From the NCBI GenBank assembly GCA_910586775.1, contig CAJUJN010000001.1, forward strand, positions 138,559-202,558: 64,000 nt of DNA. The letters are read 5' to 3'. Position 1 is the stretch's first letter; the number at the start of each line of letters is the position of its first letter. Below, one piece after another: positions 35,093 to 42,456 of this stretch. A program made the position numbers and the translations under genes. The DNA is from an uncultured Acetatifactor sp. GTDB lineage: Bacteria > Bacillota > Clostridia > Lachnospirales > Lachnospiraceae. The notes under the pieces are model-generated. The model searched no databases and was not told where the DNA came from. It saw only the letters and a list, made by a program, of their open reading frames with translations.

Positions 35093-35817
35093 ATACCGGA
35101 TTGCCTCTTCCGGTGTAAGCTCATAATTTTTCACCAGTATCTCCTGGATTCTCTTATCGTCTGCACCCAGGTCACGGAAACTTCTCACAGCGTTTAAAAT
35201 GGATTTTAGTAAGGCCATGTACGCGTTCCAACAGTTCCCGCATCTCCTGCTTCTGTACCCGGTCAGACAGGGCCTTAATCCAGGTATGCTCTTTCTGATT
35301 CAGCTCCCTGCCCACAATAATCTGTGTCCGGAAAAGAACCGCAGCCAGAACATAATAAATGCCTGCATACGGATTTGTTACCCGGATATTATGCTCCTTA
35401 AAATACCGAACAGCCCTTCCGGCCTCGTGTCCCGGATAATGGATATGGTAATATCATCCGCCGGGTGCTCATTTATCGACTCTCCATAAGCCTTATATAA
35501 GCAGCCATACGCACCTGCCTTATAAAAAGTATCAATGTTCATATGGTCTTCCGGTGACTTGTACTCTACAATATTACAGGAACCGCTTCGCGTACCCTGT
35601 AATCCAAGTTCTATTATGCCCACGGAACAGCTTTCCTATCTCATTGACCATCTGGACACCCGGGTCTTTTTTGATCACCAGGAGGTCAATCTCCAACGGC
35701 CTTGTATTCAGGATTATACTCTTTTTCGAAAATAAGGCTTTCTCTGTTATCCTCAAATTCCAGGCTCATCGCCGCCACAAAGCCGGAATGCCATTGTATC
35801 TTCGCATCACACATTCG
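35093..35817 (-). pseudogene. Decayed PD-(D/E)XK nuclease-like gene, interrupted by a palindrome
   Basis: Pieces of one protein can be read in order on the minus strand: AKIQWHSGFVAAMSLEFEDN, then LNTRPLEIDLLVIKKDPGVQ and EIGKLFRGHN, then IVEYKSPEDHMNIDTFYKAG, and finally LGADDKRIQEILVKNYELTP before a stop at about 35093. The family is common in Lachnospiraceae; the D in LEIDLL and the EYK in VEYKSP fit a PD-(D/E)XK core. Damage: an extra C near 35720, a 40-base insertion holding the 31-bp palindrome, a missing base near 35410 and an internal deletion near 35180. Clearly not functional. Confidence 0.75.
35573..35603. repeat. 31-bp palindromic repeat, copy 2 (inside a pseudogene)
   Basis: ATTACAGG and CCTGTAAT form a perfect 8-bp outer stem, CGC/GCG an inner stem with a TTC loop. 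The pseudogene codons on the two sides (GHN and IVEYKSP) would join exactly if about 40 bases including this unit were removed, and a 4-base AATA stands at both edges like a target duplication. Confidence 0.85.
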
Positions 35818-36077
35818 CCATCTCTCTCTTCCTCTTCATTATAGCACATTTTCCTCTTTTCTCAACCATATAGCTTTGCTTAATTACCAGATTTACAGTA
35901 TTTGTTTTTCTCCTGCGGCAATGGCACATTTTATACTGCGCGTCGAATAGATTTGCGCTTATGTGATATAGCGAAAGGCCGCCAGCCATATTTCCGGCCT
36001 GGGCAGACTGGTGAATTCCGGCGGCCCTGGGTATATCGCCACACACCGACAGCCTCCTGCAACAGCTTCCGCATGTT
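35818..36077. other. Spacer between two pseudogenes
   Basis: No gene or signal recognised. Confidence 0.5.
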
Positions 36078-36535
36078 TTACAGCACCCGGATCTCTTTCT
36101 TCTCCGCATCATAATAATGCAGGCTGTCGGAAAGCATCTCCTCCGGTTCTACCTGCGTCCTGTTTATATCGTATATCATCTCTTTCATGGCTTCCTCCGG
36201 AAGCATCCCGTCATGCGGCATAAGTATTACTTCATGAACAGAGCTTGGAATAATATAGAAGTCTCCCCCCATCCTTTACGCCATTTCTTCCATTACGCCG
36301 GGATACAGGATACATGCCGCCCCATGACATCTTTTACTGTTGGTCAGTATCTTCATGGGCTCATCATCACCGAAAAGCTTCTGTAAGCCGGCTTCCCCTT
36401 CGCCTCCTTCCTGTCCTGCACGCTCATTCTCTGTCAGTATTTCTCACAGTGTGCCGTATCTCCATGTGAAAAGGCCGGGCGTATTTACGCTGGCCAGACC
36501 GAGCAGCTCCTCCGTGCAGGGAGTCGTCTGTCAAT
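36078..36535 (-). pseudogene. Decayed DUF5688-like gene
   Basis: In one minus-strand frame: EELLGLASVNTPGLFTWRY, stop, ENERAGQEGGEGEAGLQKLFGDD, KILTNSKRCHGAACILYPGV, MEEMA, stop (TAA), then RMGGDFYIIPSSVHEVILMP and a normal-looking C-terminus ending YYDAEKKEIRVL. The last part matches the C-terminal region I associate with DUF5688 proteins. Two in-frame stops, including a TAA where a lysine codon is expected, and the lack of an N-terminus make it a pseudogene. Confidence 0.65.
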
Positions 36536-36646
36536 GCCTGATCGTCAAGGCTTCTGTGTGGCCCTGTCTCCGCAGACATTGATGTGACCCCTGTGACAAC
36601 TCGAAAACCAGGAAAGAGGAAGTTTCCCGTAGTGGCTTTATTTTTT

Positions 36647-37123
36647 TCAGAGAAGGTGTAAAACGCTGTACTTATTATAATTGTCAAAAATAAGGTGCCG
36701 CGGCGTCTCGTCTTCCTCGATTTCGGGAATCCGCTTTCTGGCGGTGTGGAAACGATTGTCAATATTGTCGTCGTTGCAGGCTGACACCTCGAACAGCATG
36801 ACCGGACCTGTGCCGGGGATACCCTGCCATTTATGGTACTGGCCCGGCATCAGGGTGATGCTCTGTCCCGGCTTTAATGTGACCTGGCTGCCGGCCGGAA
36901 GCGTCATGCGGCAGCCGTCCACTGTAATTGTGACCGGGGTATCCGCAAATTCTCCCGGCTTTCCGTTCCTTCCGCCTTCGAAATCCGCGAAATCCGCTTC
37001 TGTGCTGTTGTAAAGCGTCAGAATCAGAGTTCCTTGGCCTGGTTTCTGAGCCAGGCATAAAATCCTTTTATTCTGCCATTCCTCTTTTGTACCCCGAAAT
37101 GTTACTTCTTTAATAAGTATCAT
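36647..37123 (-). pseudogene. Truncated D-lyxose/D-mannose isomerase-like gene
   Basis: 158 codons. From about residue 34 it matches the C-terminal part of the D-lyxose isomerase cupin: TLILTLYNSTE, EFADTPVTITVDGCRMTLPA, SITLMPGQYHKWQGI, FEVSACNDDNIDNRF and PEIEEDETPRHLIFDNYNKY. The first ~90 residues of the family, which bear the first metal-binding His-X-His and Glu, are absent and replaced by an unrelated ~30-residue start. It begins 5 bases after the stop of the methyltransferase-nuclease gene, so it may still be transcribed, but enzyme activity is unlikely. Confidence 0.7.
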
Positions 37124-37128
37124 TTACA

Positions 37129-39120
37129 TTACTTCTCCAGGCAAATCAACATCTCATCAAGCATATCACCCAGAAACTCTGCCGTTGCCCGCTCCCCTTC
37201 CTCCTTAATCCGAAGCAGTTCCAACAGATCCTCATCCGATAAACACAGTATCAGTTTCCCGTTTTCCCGCAAACAGCCCCGGGCAGCGCGAAGGGCATTT
37301 TTATCGGCACCTTTTCTGGATACAATAACAGCAACGCTTCTCAATGCCTTCTGATACAGATACTTTTCTGTTGTATAAATTTCCTCCTGCGTCACCATCT
37401 TCGAATAATTTTTGAATTCAAAGACAATATACTTGGTACGGAAAAAATCCTTAATCGTATCAAAAAACTCAGGCTGACTACCATGCTTGATCTTACAGCA
37501 CACGTCAAAGCGATACATTTCATCATTGGAATGCCTCTGCTTCTCCCATAAAGTGAGATAGTCCCCAAAAACATGTTTTAAAATCTCAGTTGCCAGTTCT
37601 TCATATTTATACGGAGCAGCGCCTTCTTTTCCCGGCTGAATTTCTGCCAGCCTTTCCCGAAAATTTACCGGAACCTCCTCTTTTTCTTCGGCCCTGTATT
37701 GCTTCAGGGGTTCCTGCGTTTCTTCTCGTTCCCTCTCTTCCTCTGCGTCTTCTTTCCTGCTTTCCTCCCCCCCAAACTCCAGTTCCGGCTTTTCAGGCAC
37801 AAGATCCCCAATTGTATAATTCAGCATGGATACAAATTCACTCCTGATATCCGGAAATTCTTCAAACATCCACAGAAGATTTTTCACATCCCAGACTGCA
37901 ATTCCGTATTTCTTGAGACACTCGCGTTTGAAATTCTCCTCGACCCGGCTTCCTGTCACCAACACACAGCTCCCCGACCGTTTTCCCTTTTGGTTTTGGA
38001 ACAGTTCACACCACTGAAAAATCCTGTTCTCAATCCCTGTATTGCTGTTATACCATTTTGTTTCAACAAGAATCTGCTTATCTCCCTGAGTTAAAACAAA
38101 ATCCACCTGTTCTTCTCTATTCCTGTTTCCATCTGTAAAGTCAACCTTCTTATACCGCAAATACTTCTCTAATAAGTTTTCAAACCGATATGCATTGATC
38201 ATCTGCCGATTACGTTTCCCGTCTCCGTCCAACAGCCTTCTCACGGCTTCTGCTATCCGCCTTATCAGAACCGCATTGGAACCATGCATCAAATTCCGGT
38301 ACAGCCAGGACTTGTTGCCGGTATCCAGGTAAAACTCATCCGGCAGACCCTTCATCCGGGCCATTTCCCTGTGTGTGAGCTTCCGCAGCACGCCTGCGTT
38401 ATAGACCAACGGTATTTTTCTGCCGTTCCAGTCAATCCGCTCCTTCGCCACATAGCTTTCTGTCCTCCAACAATAAAAATGTGTCTCCTGCTCTTCCGAA
38501 AAATCAATCCTGCCAGCCGGAAGCTTCAAATACCATGGTTCCACAGTATTCTCAGAACAGCAGATATCTCCCGGCCGCCTTGTTTCCCGCCTGGTCTCCG
38601 GTTCCTCCGGGAAATGAAAACTCATCCCGCTTTCCGCCAGAATACCCACAAAGTACATTCGCTTCTCGGTTACAGGAAGCCCTGTCATCTCACCGATATC
38701 GCAGATCTGATACATGTATTGGTATCCCATATTTCGTATTTCAGCCGAAAACTCCGGGAACCTCTCATGCCTTATTGCCCTGGAATGAAATTCAAACAGA
38801 ATAATCCGCGGTCTTTTCCGGTATATAATTTCCAGATATTTGCGCAGATATATCCATACCAAGTCTGCGCCTTCCCTCTTCCCGGGCTGTACTGACATCC
38901 CGCCCGGCACCTGCGCAGCCAGAAACTCCATATCAGGGATATCTGCTTCCTGACATTCCAACAGCTCCTTTTGGATACATCCGCTTTTCAGATTATGCCT
39001 GCACATTTCCGCCGACCTTTTGTCCTCCTCATAAAAGGCTGCAATTTCAAACCCCATCTGCTCCAATGTAAAGGCTATGATTCCAAGTTTGTCTTTCAAA
39101 ATTACTGCTTTTATCCCCAT
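37129..39120 (-). CDS. Fusion of an inactivated C5-methyltransferase-like domain with two PD-(D/E)XK nuclease-like domains
   Basis: 663 residues. Residues 1-298 follow the order of a cytosine-C5 DNA methyltransferase: 5-44 in place of motif I/II (TLEQMGFEIAAFYEEDKRSA), 65-110 motif IV region (FLAAQVPGGMSVQPGKREGA) where the catalytic Pro-Cys is Pro-Gly (Gly73), 151-160 motif VIII region (TEKRMYFVGI), 246-263 (RKLTHREMARMKGLPDEF) and 279-292 (HGSNAVLIRRIAEA). The SAM-binding FXGXG is also gone. Residues 310-430 look like an Mrr-type nuclease (D340, E353, K355 in VDF and VETKW). After an acidic linker, 500-640 is a second such fold (D539, E568, K570 in RFDV and FEFKNY). GGAG lies 6 bases before the ATG. 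Likely a DNA-recognition module driving nuclease action, possibly anti-phage; not a known named system to me. Confidence 0.75.
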   Translation of the reverse strand: MGIKAVILKDKLGIIAFTLEQMGFEIAAFYEEDKRSAEMCRHNLKSGCIQKELLECQEADIPDMEFLAAQVPGGMSVQPGKREGADLVWIYLRKYLEIIYRKRPRIILFEFHSRAIRHERFPEFSAEIRNMGYQYMYQICDIGEMTGLPVTEKRMYFVGILAESGMSFHFPEEPETRRETRRPGDICCSENTVEPWYLKLPAGRIDFSEEQETHFYCWRTESYVAKERIDWNGRKIPLVYNAGVLRKLTHREMARMKGLPDEFYLDTGNKSWLYRNLMHGSNAVLIRRIAEAVRRLLDGDGKRNRQMINAYRFENLLEKYLRYKKVDFTDGNRNREEQVDFVLTQGDKQILVETKWYNSNTGIENRIFQWCELFQNQKGKRSGSCVLVTGSRVEENFKRECLKKYGIAVWDVKNLLWMFEEFPDIRSEFVSMLNYTIGDLVPEKPELEFGGEESRKEDAEEEREREETQEPLKQYRAEEKEEVPVNFRERLAEIQPGKEGAAPYKYEELATEILKHVFGDYLTLWEKQRHSNDEMYRFDVCCKIKHGSQPEFFDTIKDFFRTKYIVFEFKNYSKMVTQEEIYTTEKYLYQKALRSVAVIVSRKGADKNALRAARGCLRENGKLILCLSDEDLLELLRIKEEGERATAEFLGDMLDEMLICLEK

Positions 39121-39167
39121 TGTACACTCCGCTTTCTTTTAGTAAAAAGGCCAACCTCATAAACACA

Positions 39168-39196
39168 AGCATAACGGAACAGACATCATAAGTCAA
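39168..39196 (-). promoter_or_regulatory. Promoter of the methyltransferase-nuclease fusion gene
   Basis: Minus strand: -35 TTGACT (39191-39196), a spacer of exactly 17 bases, -10 TATGCT (39168-39173). The expected start of transcription is about 40 bases before the ATG at 39120. It shows that the fusion gene is expressed on its own. Confidence 0.65.
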
Positions 39197-39318
39197 ATAC
39201 AAACAGCAGAAAATCATGGCGTAATTTAACGGAGATAAAGAAGCAGGAGAAGTTGCCGCAGTAATGATCCCTTACTGATATCCACAGGTGATCACCATAT
39301 GAAAAATTGCCGAAACAA

Positions 39319-39360
39319 TTGACAAACGCAATGATATCCCTTATAGTTATATCATTGCGT
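39319..39360 (+). promoter_or_regulatory. potABCD promoter overlapped by a perfect palindromic operator
   Basis: -35 TTGACA (39319-39324), 17-base spacer, -10 TATAGT (39342-39347). ACGCAATGATAT (39326-39337) and ATATCATTGCGT (39349-39360) form a 12-bp perfect inverted repeat with an 11-base centre that contains the -10 box. A dimeric repressor bound here would block RNA polymerase. The regulator is not identified in the window. The next ~275 bases form a long leader before potA. Confidence 0.7.
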
Positions 39361-39643
39361 CTGCATCTGAAAAAAGGCCGCGCTTCCGGAGGTAAGTCCG
39401 GCCATAAAAGCGGCACGGTTTCTTTGCCACGGTCCTTTTCAAACTGTCCGGCACAGTGAGAAATAACATACCATCCTTTGCGGGAGGCAGAGAAGTGCCC
39501 GAAGATTACAGGAACCGCGTCGCGAATCCCGTAATCTTCGGACAATTCCCAATCAGAACAAAACCGGGCCGGGTTATGTGTGAATAACATAGACACGCAA
39601 CTTACTTCGGCGCACGCGCGCCGCCGCAAAGGAGATGCATCAA
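39361..39643 (+). other. Leader region before potA
   Basis: About 280 untranslated bases. GGCCGCGCTTCCGG and CCGGCC near 39377-39407 can fold, and the 31-bp palindrome lies at 39505-39535. No known riboswitch class was recognised. The minus-strand frame across 39186-39629 has neither a ribosome site nor protein-like composition. Confidence 0.45.
39505..39535. repeat. 31-bp palindromic repeat, copy 3
   Basis: ATTACAGG pairs with CCCGTAAT (one G-T pair), CGC/GCG inside with a GTC loop. The pairing extends outward through CCGAAG (39499-39504) and CTTCGG (39536-39541), giving a stem longer than in the other copies. Located in the potA leader. Confidence 0.8.
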
Positions 39644-40810
39644 TTGAAAAATACCATTATTTCCTTAAAAGACATCACCGTCTCTTATGATGGGGAGCAG
39701 GTTCTGGGCAGTTTCAACCTGGACATACACGATGGAGAATTCGTCACCTTGCTCGGGCCTTCCGGCTGCGGCAAGACCACCGCGCTCCGCACCATTGCCG
39801 GCTTTATCAAACCGGATATAGGAGATGTCTTTTTTTATGAGAAAAACATCACGAACCTTCCTCCTCACAAGAGAGAGGTCAACACCATCTTCCAAAAATA
39901 TGCCCTGTTCCCGCATCTGAATGTCTACGAGAACATAGCTTTCGGCATGCGTCTGAAGGGACGCGGCGAGAAAGAGATTAAACAAACCGTGCACGAGATG
40001 CTGGCAAAAGTGAACCTGACCGGATACGCCCACCGGGGCATCAGTCAGCTTTCCGGCGGACAGCAGCAGCGTGTCGCCATTGCCCGCGCCCTGGCAAACG
40101 AGCCGAAAGTCCTGCTGTTGGACGAGCCTTTGGGCGCCCTGGATCTGAAACTGCGCAAGGATATGCAGGTGGAGCTGAAAAAACTGCAGCAGCAGACCGG
40201 TATTACTTTCGTGTTCGTCACCCACGACCAGGAGGAGGCCCTGTCCATGTCCGACACCGTAGTGGTGATGGACGGGGGCGTGATACAGCAGATCGGCACC
40301 CCTACCGATATTTACAATGAGCCGAAGAACGCCTTTGTGGCGGATTTCATCGGGGAATCCAATATACTGGACGGTATCATGCTGGACGACTATTCCGTGA
40401 AGGTAGCCGGGCATGTTTTCCGCTGTCTGGACAGCGGCTTCGGCAAAAATACCCCTGTGGACGTAGTGATACGTCCGGAGGATATCAGGGTGGTGGAGCC
40501 GGATTCCACTTTGATTACCGGGGATGTGACATCCGTCACCTTCAAGGGCGTACACTATGAAATCATCGTGGATGTAGCCGGATTTAAATGGATGATACAG
40601 TCCACGGAGTGCCGCGAGGCAGGCGACCGCATAGGCCTGTCCCTCACCCCCAACGATATCCATGTCATGCAGAAATCCGAATACTCCGGTATGTTCGGTG
40701 ACTACAGCACCTTCAGCGACGAAATGGGCGAAGATATCATCGCCTCGGATGAAGCGAATGTTTCCTCGAACTCACCGGTGAAAGCGGAGGACAGTGCCAA
40801 TGAAATCTAA
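39644..40810 (+). CDS. potA: Spermidine/putrescine ABC transporter ATPase
   Basis: About 388 residues. Walker A GPSGCGKTTALRTIAG, signature QLSGGQQQRVAIARAL, Walker B VLLLDEPLGALD and switch FVTHDQEEALSMSD, then the TOBE domain typical of PotA (VVIRPEDIRVVEPD). AAAGGAG abuts an ATG at 39635 and is 9 bases before the TTG at 39644, so the TTG is the likelier start. The end is an acidic serine-rich tail. It powers polyamine uptake with PotB, PotC and PotD, encoded next in overlapping order. Confidence 0.95.
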   Translation: MKNTIISLKDITVSYDGEQVLGSFNLDIHDGEFVTLLGPSGCGKTTALRTIAGFIKPDIGDVFFYEKNITNLPPHKREVNTIFQKYALFPHLNVYENIAFGMRLKGRGEKEIKQTVHEMLAKVNLTGYAHRGISQLSGGQQQRVAIARALANEPKVLLLDEPLGALDLKLRKDMQVELKKLQQQTGITFVFVTHDQEEALSMSDTVVVMDGGVIQQIGTPTDIYNEPKNAFVADFIGESNILDGIMLDDYSVKVAGHVFRCLDSGFGKNTPVDVVIRPEDIRVVEPDSTLITGDVTSVTFKGVHYEIIVDVAGFKWMIQSTECREAGDRIGLSLTPNDIHVMQKSEYSGMFGDYSTFSDEMGEDIIASDEANVSSNSPVKAEDSANEI

Positions 40811-41624
40811 TTCCAGGCTGCTCTCCACTCCTTACACCGTATGGATGACTGTTTTTATCATACTGCCCATGCTGCTGGTAGGCTACTTCGCCTTTACGGA
40901 TAAGTCCGGCAGCTTTACTCTGGAAAATATATTGAGCGTTGGGCAATACTCCAATGTATTCCTGCGCTCCATCTGGCTGGGTGCGGTAGCCACTGCGGTC
41001 TCTCTGGCATTGGGCTATCCTCTGGCTTACATTATTGCAAAAATGAATGCCAGACGCCAGAATGTGATGGTGATGCTGGTAATGCTGCCCATGTGGATGA
41101 ATTTCCTTCTGCGCACCTATGCATGGATGACACTCCTTGAGGACAACGGTCTGATCAATTCGGCACTTGCCGCAATCGGCCTGCCCCGGGTACACATGAT
41201 TAACACCGCAGGAGCGGTGGTACTTGGTATGGTCTATAACTATATCCCCTACATGATCCTGCCGCTGTACTCCGTGCTGACAAAAATCGACCAGAATGTG
41301 ATAGAAGCGGCTCAGGATCTGGGCGCCAACAGCAGAGAGGTATTTTTGAAGGTAGTAGTGCCCTTAAGCATGCCCGGCATCATCTCCGGAGTCACGATGG
41401 TCTTCGTTCCCGCCGTCAGTACCTTCATCATCTCAAAAATGCTGGGCGGCGGCGGAAATCTGCTCATCGGCGACCTGATCGACATGCAGTTTCTGGGCAG
41501 CGCCTACAACCCCAATCTGGGCTCGGCCGTGTCCCTGGTACTGATGGTGATCATTCTGATCTGCATGGGCATCATGAACCAATTTGACGACGGCGAGGAA
41601 GCAGGCGGAGGTATGCTGATATGA
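40800..41624 (+). CDS. potB: Spermidine/putrescine ABC transporter permease PotB
   Basis: 274 residues with six membrane helices and the permease EAA-type loop NVIEAAQDLGANSREVFLKVVVPLSMPGIISG. The start ATG overlaps the 3' end of potA; GGAGG lies within potA 9 bases before it. A GTG two codons earlier is the alternative. It forms the channel with PotC. Confidence 0.95.
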   Translation: MKSNSRLLSTPYTVWMTVFIILPMLLVGYFAFTDKSGSFTLENILSVGQYSNVFLRSIWLGAVATAVSLALGYPLAYIIAKMNARRQNVMVMLVMLPMWMNFLLRTYAWMTLLEDNGLINSALAAIGLPRVHMINTAGAVVLGMVYNYIPYMILPLYSVLTKIDQNVIEAAQDLGANSREVFLKVVVPLSMPGIISGVTMVFVPAVSTFIISKMLGGGGNLLIGDLIDMQFLGSAYNPNLGSAVSLVLMVIILICMGIMNQFDDGEEAGGGMLI

Positions 41625-42433
41625 AGAGGACAGGTGCACGCATTTACGTCTTTCTTATTTTTTTGTTTTTATATGCCCCCATCTTTGTGCTGATCGTATT
41701 CTCCTTTAATGATTCGGAGACGGCCAGCCGTACGGTATGGGGCGGTTTTTCCCTGCGCTGGTACCGGAAACTTTTCGAAGACCGGCTGATCCTGGAGGCG
41801 CTGCGCAATACCCTGTTCATTGCGGTGGTGTCGGCTGCGGCATCCACCGTGCTGGGCACTATGGCGGCAATCGGCATCAATTCCATGAGGCGTCTGCCCA
41901 GACGCATCATGATGAACATTACCAATTTCCCCATGGTCAATCCCGAGATTGTCACGGGTGTATCGCTGATGCTGCTGTTCGTATCAACGGTCCGCCTTTT
42001 CGGCGGGAGAAGTCTGGGGATGGCTTCGCTGATTGCGGCCCACATTACCTTCTGCCTGCCCTATGTGATTTTATCAGTGCTGCCCAAGCTGCGCCAGATG
42101 GACCCGAATCTCTACGAAGCGGCTCAGGATTTGGGATGTCCGCCTCTGAAGGCTTTTTTCAAAGTAGTCCTGCCGGAGATCATGCCCGGAATCGTCACCG
42201 GGATGATCATGGCTTTTACGCTGTCTATAGACGATTTTGTGATAAGCTACTTTACCAGCGGCACCACCCAGACGCTGCCCATCTACATCTACTCCATGAC
42301 CCGGAAGCGGATCAGCCCGGAGATCAACGCTTTGTCCACAGTACTGTTCACAGTAATCATGGTGCTGCTGATCATCATCAATGTCCGCAGCTTCAAAGAC
42401 AGAGACAGCCGCCAGAAAACCAGGGACTTATAA
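41621..42433 (+). CDS. potC: Spermidine/putrescine ABC transporter permease PotC
   Basis: 270 residues, six membrane helices, EAA loop LYEAAQDLGCPPLKAFFKVVLPEIMPGIVTG, and the PotC-like IDDFVISYFTSG. Its ATG overlaps the potB stop by 4 bases (ATGA). A long open frame in another phase runs across it into potD; only its potD part is real. Confidence 0.95.
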   Translation: MKRTGARIYVFLIFLFLYAPIFVLIVFSFNDSETASRTVWGGFSLRWYRKLFEDRLILEALRNTLFIAVVSAAASTVLGTMAAIGINSMRRLPRRIMMNITNFPMVNPEIVTGVSLMLLFVSTVRLFGGRSLGMASLIAAHITFCLPYVILSVLPKLRQMDPNLYEAAQDLGCPPLKAFFKVVLPEIMPGIVTGMIMAFTLSIDDFVISYFTSGTTQTLPIYIYSMTRKRISPEINALSTVLFTVIMVLLIIINVRSFKDRDSRQKTRDL

Positions 42434-42456
42434 AAGACACTAAAGAGGTTATACAC

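Noticed and set aside
36424..36762. 112-codon minus-strand frame next to the DUF5688 remnant
   Set aside because: Crosses the end of the isomerase remnant and the decayed gene in a phase with no protein-like text; the pseudogene reading explains the region better.
39186..39629. 147-codon minus-strand frame before potA
   Set aside because: Cysteine/arginine-rich random-looking text over the pot promoter, operator and palindrome; no ribosome site.
41737..42456. Long plus-strand frame upstream of and in frame with potD
   Set aside because: It overlaps potC in another phase; the true PotD starts at 42457 with a signal peptide.
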